NCBI GenBank assembly: GCA_002786025.1
Contig: NHNW01000053.1
Span: forward strand, 186,001-250,000
Source of the DNA: Zasmidium citrigriseum
Taxonomy: Eukaryota > Ascomycota > Dothideomycetes > Mycosphaerellales > Mycosphaerellaceae
DNA length: 64,000 nt
Direction of reading: 5' to 3'
A program made the translations under genes and the position numbers. This document shows positions 44,803-56,836 of this stretch, piece after piece; the first letter of the stretch is position 1, and every line of letters begins with the position of its first letter. Under the pieces are notes generated by a model that made no database searches, had not been told where the DNA came from, and saw only the letters and a list, made by a program, of their open reading frames with translations.

Positions 44803-45663
44803 ACTTTCGAGTGGCAGTTTGATTGAGGTGCAGCAACGAGGGTAGAGGATGCCAGAGATCAATATGCAGAAAAGAGTTGATCATCCGCCAAAAGAGGTCA
44901 TCGCCCTGTGCAAAGCGAGAAGCACCTTTGTCGATGTCGTGCCAATCAGGCTTGCTGGGTGCCGCGCTGAGCATCCTCTCCAAACAGCAAATGCCGTGCT
45001 CAATAGCACAGCCTTCATGGATATCGCTGTCTTTCAGTCAGCCTTAGCATCGCCGACGGAGATTTGCAAGTCGCTCGGTGAATGTGGTCTGTTTAAAGTT
45101 CGCCCAAAGATGTTGGCGCGCTATCCATGAGAGCCGGGAATACAGATCCGTTGGTCTTTGCGGTGTTTCTCGCTTTCAATCCAGACCCTGCATCTTTCCG
45201 CCTGCTTGGGCGTTCGTTTGGAGGCTATGAGGCTTCGCCCTCTTTTCTTGGCGCCTGGATTGGGCTCATGATTCGAAGCGTCTCAGTGCTGTCTCTCAAC
45301 CGTGACCGGGCGCGGCAGTTGAGTCCAGCATCAGCATCACTCACTCGCTCACAGCGTCCCTTTCGATGGCACGTCTATCCGCTCCCTCTATTGTCCCGCC
45401 TGCACGTCGGATGGTTTCCGGCGAGGCGGCCCTTGCTAGAAATCATTAGTGCAGTCGAAGCAAACCCGGGAAGGAGCATCTCTTGGGAGGGTCTAGGTCC
45501 AGCGGCGGGCTAAGGGTTAGGGATTCCCTCCTTAATGGGATTTGATTGAAATCGATTGCGAGTTAGGGAGATCGAGGACGAACGCGGTACGGCATCGGCC
45601 CTCGCTACTTCCTCGGGCACCCACCTATTAATAAGCCACCCGAACCCCGGATTCGCGCGTTGG

Positions 45664-45695
45664 CACGTGCTGGCGCGCAGTCGATCTCCACGTGG
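45664..45695. promoter_or_regulatory. Paired CACGTG boxes
   Basis: GCACGTGC starts at 45663 and CCACGTGG at 45688; their CACGTG cores (45664-45669 and 45689-45694) are exactly 25 bp apart. CACGTG is the classic site of bHLH factors. Two copies within 31 bp are unlikely in random sequence of this size, but binding is unproven. Confidence 0.35.
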
Positions 45696-45723
45696 CGTGA
45701 TCCTCCTTCCAAGCATCAAACTG

Positions 45724-45737
45724 GAGAGTCGACTCTC
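45724..45737. promoter_or_regulatory. 14-bp perfect palindrome
   Basis: GAGAGTCGACTCTC is a perfect inverted repeat with no spacer, 455 bp upstream of the PKS start. A dimeric transcription factor site is possible; no known factor is matched. Confidence 0.3.
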
Positions 45738-46191
45738 TCCGTACAAATGTTAAAGTCCAAGCCATTCAGCGGCCTACTAAACCACTAGTCCTTGGCGGCA
45801 GAGCTGGGGATCGCTAGGGACGTCTTTCACTATGGCCGGAACACCGCGGGTACGTACAAGGCCGATCTTTCTCCTTGTGCTCTTTCGCACTATGGACCAC
45901 GTCTCGAACGGTTGAGAGCCACATGCTAGGGTCGTCCTCATGAACACCCCGATGGACCATCATCACACTACTGTACGAGAGTCGCCGCGAAGGGCGGCAT
46001 CTTGCGCCCAAGGGACCATGCTGCAAATCGCCGGTCGTCAGTGATCACCATGTATTGTCTCAGACCCTCGAGCAAATCAACATCGAAACAGCCTCGCCAT
46101 CGTACATCTTCAGTCAAGATCCCATCGTCCTCCACCGCTCGATACCAGTGGCCGCTACGTTCCCACATTTCGAAAGAGCACGCATTTTTCA

Positions 46192-49100
46192 ATGGCTCAT
46201 GATCAAGCAGCTCCCATTGCCGTTGTTGGCTATTCCTACCGCGCTCCTGGTCTAGGCCGCAAAGGGCTTTGGGATTATCTAGCAGAGGCCAAATGCGCCT
46301 GGTCAGAGGTGCCTCGCGAGCGCTTTGATTTCGACTCCTACTACCATGCAGACCCTGATAAGCCTGGCTGTTACGCATCCAGAGGAGGCCACTTTCTGCC
46401 AGACGATATCTACGCCTTTGATCCGGCATTCTTCAACATCCGTGCGCAAGAAGCGAAATGCATGGACCCGCAGCATCGTCTTCTCTTGGAATGCGCCTTC
46501 GAGGCTGCAGAAGCGGCCGGCATACGCTTCTCAGACCTTGCTGGTTCCAAGACTGGCGTCTTTTCTGCGAACGAGAAGTCTGAGTACTTTCATCAAACCC
46601 TCGATGATCTGCCCTCAACTTCAAAATGGACGGGATCGGCGATACCTGCATGCATGTTTGCTAATCGGATATCATATTTCTTCGATCTGGTAAGCGCCTC
46701 CACCTTGGCCGGGCCCCGGTGTGTCAAGCTTACAAGACATCTTTAGACCGGACCGAGTGTCGCTATTGATACAGCATGTGCTAGTAGCGCAACTGCGCTG
46801 CACGTAGCTTGTCAAAGCATTCGGGCTGGGGAATGCAGCTCTGCCTTTGTCGGAGGCGCCACATTGATCATCAACGGAACTTGCTGGACGGTATACGATA
46901 CTATGGGGTCTGTACTTCCCGTCACTGTCTGGCATCTTCAGCATTGACTGATTGCGAATCCAGAGCCCTATCGCCCGAAGGAAAATGTCTGTCCTATGAT
47001 GCACGAGGCTCAGGCTTTGGGCGTGCGGAGGGAGCTGCTTGCCTCCTAATCAAACGACTCGACCACGCTATCCGAGATGGCGATCCCATTCAAGCCGTGA
47101 TTCGAAACACGGCGATCAGTCACGGAGGTCGCACCAATGGCATCACGCTCCCTTCTCGTCCGGCGCAGGAGTCGCTTCTAAGACTCGTCCACGATCAAGT
47201 TGGATTACACCCGACAGATACGCCCGTTGTAGAGGTACGAGCGGATCAAAATTCCGTCGAATTTAATCATCAAATTAACACATGAGCAGGGCCACGGTAC
47301 GGGGACGAAAGTCGGGTAGGCTCAGGACCTCCCTGCTTTGCAACATGTGCTAACACCGAAGTCTCTAGCGATCCCATCGAGGCTAATGCCATCGCAACCG
47401 TGCTAGGGCGCGAGGGCGCAACGAACTATCTAGGATCCGTGAAATCGAACTTTGGGTAAGGCTACATACCTTTCACAGGCGGCCATCGTTCTCTGATCAA
47501 GATACAGCCACACGGAAAGTACCAGCGGCGTGCTTGCGGTGATCAAAGCCATTCTGATGCTTAAGCATGACTCCATTCTGCCAAACGCGTCAACCACGTG
47601 GGGAGCACTCAATCCAAAGATTGACTTCCCGGACCTGTTCAAGGTATGAGGATCGAGGTGAAATCCCAATGGCAAAGTGACGTTGGCTGATCGATGGTGC
47701 AAATAGCTTGTCAGACAAGTCACACCCTGGCCATCGGGTCGACCCAGACGCGTACTAGTATCCAATTTCGGTCAGCAAAATCTACTTGATCCACGTATCT
47801 CTCCGTGACTGACATACTTGGAGGCATTGGCGGCAGCAATGCTGCCCTACTGCTTGAGAGCGCTAAGTCGTTCATTCAAAGCCCGTCCAAATCCCCAGAA
47901 TCTCCCCAGCCCCAGCTATACGTTTTCTCAGCAAGATCTGATTTCAGCCTCAAACGCTACCTATCTTCGGTCGTCGATTATCTCAGTAATCCCTTGCAAC
48001 GGGCATGGGCTCCCGAGGACCTGGCATGGACGCTGGGCTGCCGTCGGAATCACCACAGCCATCGATTGACTGCACAAGCTCAAACGCTCGAGGAACTAAG
48101 GGATACCCTCATTTCGAAGCTCGACACCGGACGGATAGTGAAAGCTAAGACTGACAGCACCCTCCTCTTTTGTTTCACTGGGCAGGGAGTACAGACCGCA
48201 CAAATGGGCTTTGAGCTCCAGCACTATCCCGTCTACGCTGCCACGATCTCCAAAGCTGATACTTTCCTGAAGACTCTAGGCTGTGCCTGGTCCCTCGTGG
48301 AGGAGCTTGAGAAACCCACCGAGACTTCACGAGTCGACGATCCGGAAGTGAGCCAGCCGGCTTGTACGGCTATCCAGATCGCAATCTTGGAGCTGTTGCA
48401 CTCGTGGGGTATTCTGCCCTCTATCGTGACCGGCCACTCGAGTGGTGAGATTGCTGCAGCATACGCTGCTGGTTATGTGTCATTCGAGACGGCTTTGGCA
48501 GTCGCCTTCTTTCGAGGGCAGGCGGCATTGGATGTCCTGCACGACACGAGCAAGCACGGTGCCATGCTTGCTCTGGGAGCCAGCGAAGAGCAGGCGCTGG
48601 ATCTCATCGACGAGGTCGATGCTGGCTACGCAACCGTGGCCGCGGTGAACAGCCCCTCAAGCGTGACAGTGTCTGGGGATGAAGAAACCATCATCCAGAT
48701 CGAAAACATTGCCAAGTCGCGAGAGATCTTTGCGCGACGGCTCAAAGTGAGTGTTGCCTATCACTCACGCCACATGGCATCGGTGGGCGCTTGGTACCAA
48801 GAATCGATCGAGCGGTTCTGCCAAATGAAGGTCGACCACGGTCGAACAGCAACTTTCATCTCCTCCGTCACCGGTGACGTTGAAGAGAAAGGAGCAGTCG
48901 ACGCATCCTACTGGGTCAGCAACCTGCTCGGTCAAGTTTGTTTCTCACAAGCTGTCAAGAAAACGTTCGAAGTGAGCAAACCCAGTTTCATGGTCGAAAT
49001 TGGCCCCCACGCAGCTTTGAAAGGACCTTTGAAGCAGATTCTGGACTCCCTCTCCGGTCAACTGCAGGAACGAGCGCAGTATATTCCGTCTCTTGTGCGC

Positions 49101-52100
49101 GGCGAACCAGCCGATCATTCGCTTCTTGAGCTGGCTGGTCACCTCTTCGGCGCCGGCTTCCCACTGGACCTCACTGCGCTCAACAACCCAACACACAATC
49201 AAAGACAGGTGGTGGACGACCTTCCACCATACGAGTGGGATCATTCCGTAAGTTATCAGCACCAGTCACGGATCGCCAAGGCAAAGGCATATCCTGCGAA
49301 GCCTTACCACCCTTTCCTGGGCTGGAAAAGCCCCTATGACGACAGCAACGAGCATTCATTCCGCCAAGTACTTACACTGGATGAAATGCCTTGGCTTCGA
49401 GAACACAACGTCGCCGGAGATGTCATTTTCCCCATGACAGGCTATATAGCCCTCGGGATTGCGGCGATGGAGACGTTGGTCGGCGGCGCCCCGCCTTTCA
49501 CCATCCAGCTGCGTGACTTTGTGGCAAAAAGCACGCTGCAGATTGTGGAAGAAACGCGGGTTGACATCACTACTAAGCTGCGGCCTGCTGTAACGGGGTC
49601 GGCGTCTGTCTCGAGTTCCTGGTGGACGTTCGAAGTCTTGAGCTGGTCACATGAAAACGGATGGACGACGCATGCCGAGGGCAACTTCGAACTCGATCCC
49701 AGCCTTGCTGCTCTCGAGAGCCCCGGGATCGGAAAAGCCACTCGCATTCTCGCAAACGACAAGCTTATACCCCTTGGCCATGAACAGGAGTACGATACCT
49801 TGCGAGCACTTGGGTTGAACTTTGGGCCAAGGTTTGCGAACATGACGGCATTCTCGCGGGCATCGGGATCGGATGCTTTTGTCCATGAAGTCGACCTCCG
49901 CAGGCACGAGCAGGCCACCGTTGCAACATTCGAAAAGGCATATACTTTGGCCCCGCTTTTGGACTCCTTTTGCCATGCCATGGGAGGTATAAATGGGCTG
50001 TGTGGTCCAAGGTCCGCCTGTGTGGCCGCGGGACTTGGTCGCTTCCGCCTGCTTCGGACAGAACGTCTTGGGGACGTGACCAAGTTCAAGATCGTCACTC
50101 ATCTGACTGCGCACGACGGCAAGCTCGGAAGCTACACAGCCCATGTGACAGTATTTGGCGAAGTGGAGGGGTCGTTGATGCCGCTGTGCGAGTTGGACCA
50201 ACTGGCGGTCCGGTCGATATCGGCTTCCAACGATGGAGACTTATCTGCGCAACGTCTGCCTGACACCTTTGTCACCGAGCTTGTGCCTTTCCCCGACTTG
50301 ATGGATGGTCCGCGGCTACTGAGCAAGGTCCGTCTGCCGCCTGCAGACCCGGATGAAATTCTTCAGCGAAGGAGTCTGAATGACGCCGCCGTCTACTACA
50401 TGGCCAAGGCATTCGAAGAGACCAAGGACGATCCACCTCCATCCGCCTCCCACCTACGGAGGTTCAAGTCCTGGGCCCAAACCATCGTTGCAGCACACCT
50501 CACGAACTCTCCGCTTCAGCCCCTTCACCAAGGCTCAGTCAAGATTGCTCAAGGCGAGTTGATCACCGCTGTTGGTGAGCGGCTCACATCGATTCTCCGA
50601 GGGGAAGTGGCAGCCATTGAAATCTTAAATGAGAATAATCTGCTTCACCGCTGCTATGAAGAGGATGTTACGACAGTCAGGAGCAGCGTAATCCTCGCCA
50701 ATCTCGTGCGAATGCTCTCGGATACTAAGCCAAACATGCGCATTTTGGAGGTTGGAGGAGGTACGGGAAGTGCTACAAAACCAGTCCTCGCAGCCTTGTC
50801 TGAGGGACGGCGAGGGCCAGTGCCAATCGAGAAGTATACCTTCACCGACATCTCCGCCGGCTTCTTCGAGAAGGCTCGAGAGAAATTGGCCGACTGGATC
50901 GACAAGGTGGAGTTTCACAAGCTCGACATTGACCAAGACCCTCTAGCACAAGGCTTGGGGGCGGAGTATGATTTGATCATTGCTTCCAACGTCCTGCACG
51001 CAACGCCGAACATGACGAGGACCATGGGCCATACTCGCAGCCTGCTCCGGCCAGGTGGTAAGCTGGTGTTGCTGGAAATGTGCGCTCATCCTGCCTTAAC
51101 GCTGGGATTCAACTTGCTGCCGGGATGGTGGCTGAGCCAAGACCAATACAGGACGGACCAAGGCCCCATGCTAACAGAGGATACGTGGGACACGCTTCTT
51201 CGCGAGACGGGATGGTCGGGAGTCGACGTAGCCATTCCAGACTCTCCGAACGCTTCGGAGCACCTGATGAACATCATCTGCACGACCAATGTCGCCCTCC
51301 CGGAAAGCCCCATCGAAGTCTCGCGCGTCACTGTAGCCGGGAACTTTGCAAACACCAGCGAATCGCAATACGCTCAAGATGTGGCAGAAGAGCTCGGCGG
51401 ACGCTTTTCGTGCTACCCCGTCATCCAACCATACAACGACCTCGAAACCCACGGCGGCGAGACGCTTGTGTTTATCGACGGACCTCAAGAAAGTATGCTC
51501 AGCAATGTGGACGCTGAATCCTTCGACCGCCTTCAGAGGATGCTGCTCCACACAGATCGACTCATTTGGGTCATACCGGAGGGCTCCCGTCCTGATGCGT
51601 ACATGGTGAAGGGCCTACTCCGCACTCTTCGCCTCGAAGACCCGGGCAAGATCTTCCTGATATGCGAGAACGTGCCATGTAATGCAACGGGCATATCGGC
51701 CATTGGTAGGCTCGCGCAGCAGGCTCTCAGTGACGAAGAACGCTTTTTGCCAGAGCAGGAGTTTGTCTGGACTGATGACGCTTTCTATGTGCCACGTCTG
51801 CGGTGTCGCCTAGAGGCGGAAGAGATATTCGCACGGGAGGCGGGACCCAAGCGAGCCATGCAGAAGATTTCGAGCAGTGAGCACGCCCTGGAGATGACGG
51901 TCGACGTTGTGGGAAGCCCCGATTCGATCTATTTCCAGCGCACCGATGCTCGAGCCATCGAGCATTTGGGCGAGGAAGAGGTCATCGTGCAAGTGCGCGC
52001 GGCTGGAATCAACTCCCGCGATCTTGCCCTCGTGTTGGGATCGATGCCCTGGCAGGCACCCGGACTCGATGGTGCCGGTATCGTCACGGCCATCGGCGCC

Positions 52101-54112
52101 AAGGTCACTGACCTCCAGCCAGGCGATCGTGTCTTCTACATCGCGAATGCGGGCGGTCTTGCCACGCATGTGCGCATTCCTGCGGTGTGTGCGTACAAGC
52201 TATGCGATCGCCTCAGCCTCATCGATGCCGCATCCATGCCTTTTGCTTATGCCGCCGCTTTGATCTGTCTGCAGGACGTGGCCCGCCTCCGACCCAAGGA
52301 ATCGATTCTCATCCATGCTGCATCTGGGGCGGTCGGACAAGCTGCTATTGCACTCGCCCAGCACCTCGGGGCAGACATCTTTGTCACCGCAGGCACTCCC
52401 GAGAAGCGAAGATTTCTGCAAGAGACCTTTGGCATTCCCCCAAATCGCATCTTTTCCAGCCGCGACACAGTCTTCCGCGATCGCATTCTGCAAGAAACAT
52501 CCGGCAGGGGCGTCGACGTGGTCCTCAACTCCTTGAACGGAGAGCTGCTCCGCAGCAGTTGGGATGTTATCGCCGACTTTGGACGTTTCGTCGAGCTCGG
52601 GAAGAAGGATCTCCTGCAGAACAACTATCTCGGCCTGCGACCTTTTGATCGGAATGTTACCTTTAGCGGCGTGAATCTGCCCCAGATCTTCGCGGCCAAG
52701 CCCCAGGAAGTGCGAAGACATCTGAGCGACGTTATGTCTCAGTTCGAAGATGGATCCATTGCACCCATTCGGCCCTTGGCCCAAATCCCAGTTTCGGACC
52801 TGAAGACTGCTCTGCGCAAACTGCAAGGCGGCAACCACATTGGCAAGCTCGTGATTACACTGGACCCGTCTGACGAAGTCCTGGCGGATGAGCCGTCTCC
52901 CCTTGGGCAGCCTTGGGAGAAAGCGCTGCAACAGGATGCCACCTACATTATCACTGGTGGCACGGGTGGTATTGGGCGATCGCTTGCATCGTGGATGTTT
53001 GAGAATGGTGCGGGGCATGTCGTGCTCCTTGGTCGAAGTGGTGCTTCGAATCCTGATGTAGCGGCTCTGTTGGAGCGTTACAATGGCTCGGAGAAGTGCC
53101 TGCGAGCGATTGCGTGCGATGTGGGAGATCGCTCGAGCCTAAGCAAGGTCCTGTCGTCGGTGCAGGAAGAGCTGCCGCCTATCCGAGGTGTTGTACATGG
53201 CGCTCTGTATCTCCGGGTGAGTAGCAGCGAACGTGCGAATGAGTTGGTGACTGACTTTGACATCGCAGGATTCTGTGTTCGAGAACGCAACGTTTGATGA
53301 CTGGCACAAGGTGACGGCCCCAAAGATTGACGCAGCTTGGACTCTCCACGAGCTCCTCCCCAATCTCGACTTCTTCGTGTCTCTCGCATCTGTGACAGGT
53401 TTGATCGGCCATGCTGGACAATCCATATATAGCGGCACCACGGTAAGTCAAGCCGCTATCCAGCCCATCAGCGAGTGCATGGAACTTCTCCGCTGACACA
53501 AAGTAGACGTTCCTCGACGCCCTCACTACATACCGTCGCTCTCTCGGCCTGCCCGCCAACTCCATCAGCCTCCCCGTCGTCGAAGACGTCGGCTACGTCG
53601 CTACCCACGGTCTCAAAGAAACCCTCAAACGCTCCCTGGGCGTCTCTCTCACCTCCTCCCAGATCCAGACGGTCGTCAAAGCCGCCATCCTCGATTCCCA
53701 CGCCCTCTTTCCCCCCAACGGCGCAGCCATGTCCTGTGTCCGTGGTGACGACACCAACCTCCCCTGGGATCGCTTCAACATGCTCGCCGTTCTTTCTCCC
53801 CGCTCAGGCTCCTCCCGATCCCGTAGCAAGGCCGTCCCCAACTCGGCTCCCGATCAGTTGGATGGTGCGACGGACCTTATGTCCGCTCTCATGGCCAAGA
53901 TCTGCGCCATGACGATGATGGAGCCCGATGAAGTGAGCCCGTCGCGGCCGCTGACGGTCTATGCGCTCGATTCGCTGATCTCGGTTGAGTTGCGCAGTTG
54001 GATCAAGCGGGTGGCTGGGGTGAATTTGCCGTTGACGAAGATTTTGGCGGCGAGGAATTTGGAGGAGTTGGTGGAGAGAATTGAGGAGGAAAGGGGTACT
54101 GGTAGCAGCTGA
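46192..54112 (+). CDS. Highly reducing PKS, KS-AT-DH-MT-ER-KR-ACP
   Basis: Ten exons (46192-46689, 46747-46907, 46964-47234, 47290-47315, 47369-47455, 47508-47643, 47707-47770, 47824-53216, 53269-53442, 53507-54112) give 2,471 residues; each junction restores a conserved motif. KS: Cys177 in DTACASS, His312 in [10 protein letters not shown], His349 in NFGHTES. AT: GHSSGE near 617. [12 protein letters not shown] near 942 and LLDSF. C-methyltransferase: [10 protein letters not shown] near 1390. ER: GAVGQAA near 1916. [10 protein letters not shown] near 2126 and Tyr in QSIYSGTT near 2264. ACP: LDSLIS near 2424. The enzyme would build a reduced, alpha-methylated acyl chain from malonyl-CoA. It lacks its own release domain, as is usual for this class. 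The KR has Thr where Asn is expected four residues after the Tyr. Confidence 0.93.
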
Positions 54113-54285
54113 TTGGTTCTGTTAGACTGACGGCTGTTTAGATCGATACGTATCGATTGGCTTGATCGTTCCCAGTCGTCTGCCTATCTTTGCGCAGTCT
54201 CCCAACATTATAAGCAATATCGAGTGTCGAACCATTCGCCGGTGGCATGCTTGTCATGAAAGACATCGAGAGCAATGATCTCCGT

Positions 54286-54618
54286 TCATCCAAGGCTCTG
54301 TGTCTCTAGTGCCTGCTTTCGATCCTCCCTTCGTATGCGAAGCGCCTGAAGGGTGAAAGGTGCCAGCCCTGAAAGGACGATGTTGAGCCAAAAGCTCACA
54401 GCGACATCGCCAACAAGTCTCTGATGGACCCAGATCCACACGTAAGAGGCGATTGCCCTCCCCATCATGATGTGCACGATCCACCATCGTTCCGCGGGAA
54501 TTGAGTTGAAGATATGGTCGAAGAGGTCGTTGAGTCCGAGACTTAGTATTGTGCAGATCACGATCACTTGCCAGCGCCGCATCTCTTGATTTTCTTCATG
54601 ACCGAGCATAATCAGCAT
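54286..54618 (-). CDS. Small membrane protein, possibly a fragment
   Basis: An ATG-initiated frame of 110 residues has three hydrophobic segments (about 16-34, 48-66 and 75-95) and ends in a basic tail (LRIRREDRK). It resembles in layout the C-terminal half of the membrane protein at 57500-58183 (an N-L-F segment followed by a helix with aromatic residues and a basic loop), but similarity is weak. Upstream, a GTAAG donor near 54656 follows a frame reading KNVVRKTRFKLPQNTS, so a further 5' exon is possible. It lies just downstream of the PKS on the other strand; a role with it is not supported by anything else. Confidence 0.4.
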   Translation of the reverse strand: MLIMLGHEENQEMRRWQVIVICTILSLGLNDLFDHIFNSIPAERWWIVHIMMGRAIASYVWIWVHQRLVGDVAVSFWLNIVLSGLAPFTLQALRIRREDRKQALETQSLG

Positions 54619-54960
54619 TTCAGTACTGCTTCAGAGATATGATTTCCTGGGCTTACCGAAGACAGTTGGTACAATAAGAGACGTGTTCTGGGGCAATTTG
54701 AATCTGGTCTTCCGCACCACGTTCTTTGAGTCAGTGGGTGACTTGCTCTCGATGAGCTATAGTCTGTCCAGGGCAACGTATAGACTATCGTGTTTCGTGT
54801 ATCATGGCCATTGAGAAAGAGACAGCGTCTTCCAATACAAGAATCCGTCAGCTCTTGCGTCATGTTGCACTTCAAAATGCACTCCGCGGACGAAGTTTGC
54901 GGACGATCAAGTCGACGCTCCAGAACAGGATCTTGCGATCTGGGCTTTCCTAAGCCCCTT
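54619..54960. other. Gap with possible missed exon
   Basis: Apart from the possible upstream exon of the membrane protein (about 54656-54730, minus strand), nothing is seen. Confidence 0.3.
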
Positions 54961-56025
54961 TCACAAAATCTCCTCTGGACTGACGACCACCCAATTCTTG
55001 TCAGCCGTCACCTCTCTCCCATTCTCAATCTGTCCAGCCGTGTTTTCCTGGATCATGGCTTCCATCTCCTCCCATGCGCTTGCCGATCGATTGACGAATA
55101 GATGAATCCCATTCTTGCCGGTGTCAACACCGTGAAACAGCATATAGCCATCGCTGCCAGGCGTATCACCACCAACCAGAATTGGAAGCTTCCACGCATC
55201 GATGTAAGTCAGAATTGCGGCCCATCTCCCCGAGAACCATGTCGCTGGCGTGTAGAGGTAGGTGCCGAGCACAAGATCCAGATTTGCCGTTTCGTTGTAC
55301 GTGCCATCTGAGATCTGCTTTCGAGCCGTCGTGACGTCTCCGCTGCTTGCATTGCGCAGGAGTGTCGTGACGCCGATCACGTTCTCCGGAGGCACATTGT
55401 ATCCGTACTTCGGGTCGCTGGCAACCATGCGGACCAATTCCTCGTGTGCGGCCGACATGACATAGACTGCTATGCCATTGCTCATGAGTGCGTTGTAGAG
55501 TTCGACCTGTCCTCGGAAAATACGCGGTGGGCTCACTGTATCCTCCACAACCTCGTCTCCGTCGAAGTAGCTGACTGGAATGTCTTCGCCGTACGCCATA
55601 AGCTCGTCAACGTAGCCTTTCAGCTCTCCCAGTGTGAAGCCATTGAAGATTTGAGCAGCCCAAGGATAGCAGATTATGTCGTCGATCTCGCACAATCGAT
55701 AGTAATAGCTGAAGAGCGTTTCGTTCCGATCTGGCGTATCTTTGAATTCGACAATGTGAAGTTCCGGGGGAAGAGTGGAGCGGGTGATGAGGCCTCTGTT
55801 CTCGAGAAATGGAAGAAGGGATTCCTCGAGATCGAATCGATAGCTTGTGTTGTCCATGTCGAAGACGGCGTAATTGCTTTGATTCGCATTGCCGGCGATC
55901 ATGCGACTCAGCTGGGTGGCGGCGGTGGCGGGCCAGTGATCCAGAGTAATGCTTGTATGGTTTGATTTAAAAGCCGTTGCAGATGCGGTCGCCATTAAGG
56001 CGAGCATTTGGAGAACTGACTTCAT
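54961..56025 (-). CDS. Secreted HAD-superfamily phosphatase
   Basis: A single exon encodes 354 residues. The ATG at 56025 was chosen because a signal peptide follows ([18 protein letters not shown]). Motif I is [10 protein letters not shown], the nucleophile D-x-D-N-T; motif II is the Ser of YVMSAAHEE; a basic residue in TARKQISDG may serve as motif III; motif IV is [12 protein letters not shown] cap-like insertion lies between motifs I and II. Several N-x-S/T sites fit secretion. The D-x-D-N-T start with a signal peptide is reminiscent of bacterial phosphorylcholine phosphatases, which hydrolyse choline phosphate, but the true substrate is unknown. Confidence 0.8.
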   Translation of the reverse strand: MKSVLQMLALMATASATAFKSNHTSITLDHWPATAATQLSRMIAGNANQSNYAVFDMDNTSYRFDLEESLLPFLENRGLITRSTLPPELHIVEFKDTPDRNETLFSYYYRLCEIDDIICYPWAAQIFNGFTLGELKGYVDELMAYGEDIPVSYFDGDEVVEDTVSPPRIFRGQVELYNALMSNGIAVYVMSAAHEELVRMVASDPKYGYNVPPENVIGVTTLLRNASSGDVTTARKQISDGTYNETANLDLVLGTYLYTPATWFSGRWAAILTYIDAWKLPILVGGDTPGSDGYMLFHGVDTGKNGIHLFVNRSASAWEEMEAMIQENTAGQIENGREVTADKNWVVVSPEEIL

Positions 56026-56836
56026 CGTGTGCGAGATCCTGGCAGAGCGAGTTAAGTCGCAGCGACAAGAACGAGAGCGACTCGTTACTATATGTTGGAC
56101 ATCCCTGACCACCTGCGGATCAACTAAGAGTGGAGCGTCTGCTTTATAGGCTTAGCCAGCCTTGTATAGCGTGAGAGACAAGGCCCTATAGCCCCACCAC
56201 TCTTGGCAAGGAAATCCTAGATGATCTCAGTTTCGTTAGAATGAAGGGACTGCTAGGTCTTTGCCTCTTGATTGAGTGCTTCAACGGTTATGTCGAATAC
56301 AGCATTCAGAGTCCATGCTATTGCATTCGCATCTGCGGGTATAGCACTCCTTATCTCGGATAGGGGAAGCCAAGCAAGCGCTAAAAAAGTATGGGTGCGC
56401 CTTGCAATTCAACCAAATTACGCCGAAGAAAGTCCTCAAGAGATGGACTAGCAGAACGTGAAACACCGTCGAGTATGGTCGACATGATGTCTCTTTGCAT
56501 TTGAGTGATGGGCAATTCATCGCTTTCCAGTCCGATCGTGCGGTTTGCCAACTGTGTGTGGCTTGTCGGCTGCTGTTGCCTCAGGCCAAAAAGCCAGCCT
56601 TGCCGCTGTGCTGTTACGAAGAAATGAACTGAAGACTGGCCTTACTATAGATCAGATCAAGTGATTGTGATCGGGCTCAAATAACAAGCTCTTACTATAC
56701 GATCGATGCTACCTTCAGACTTTATGACTTGCTGAAACCTAACAACGAGTGTACGCTTCAGCCATCCAAGCTTCCGTCCCGTCTATCATCTTCTGGATCT
56801 TTTAGGGAGCCAGTGCATGCTTACACATTGGTGTGT
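56026..56836. other. Intergenic region
   Basis: A 79-codon Cys-rich frame at 56281-56520 (minus) starts with ATG but has no signal peptide and is probably chance. Nothing else is seen. Confidence 0.35.

Larger units (their letters stand above)
44803..46191. promoter_or_regulatory. Bidirectional NRPS/PKS promoter region
   Basis: This 1.39-kb region separates the divergent start codons of the two megasynthases. No protein gene is supported inside it. It contains two CACGTG boxes and a 14-bp palindrome (listed separately), and AGGGTTAGGG at about 45508-45520, too short to call a telomeric repeat. Shared control is inferred from arrangement. Confidence 0.6.

Noticed and set aside
45505..45522. 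AGGGTTAGGG as an interstitial telomere repeat
   Set aside because: Less than two full units; expected by chance at this length.
56281..56520. 79-codon Cys-rich frame as a further secreted protein
   Set aside because: No N-terminal signal peptide and Cys spacing unlike the neighbouring secreted proteins.
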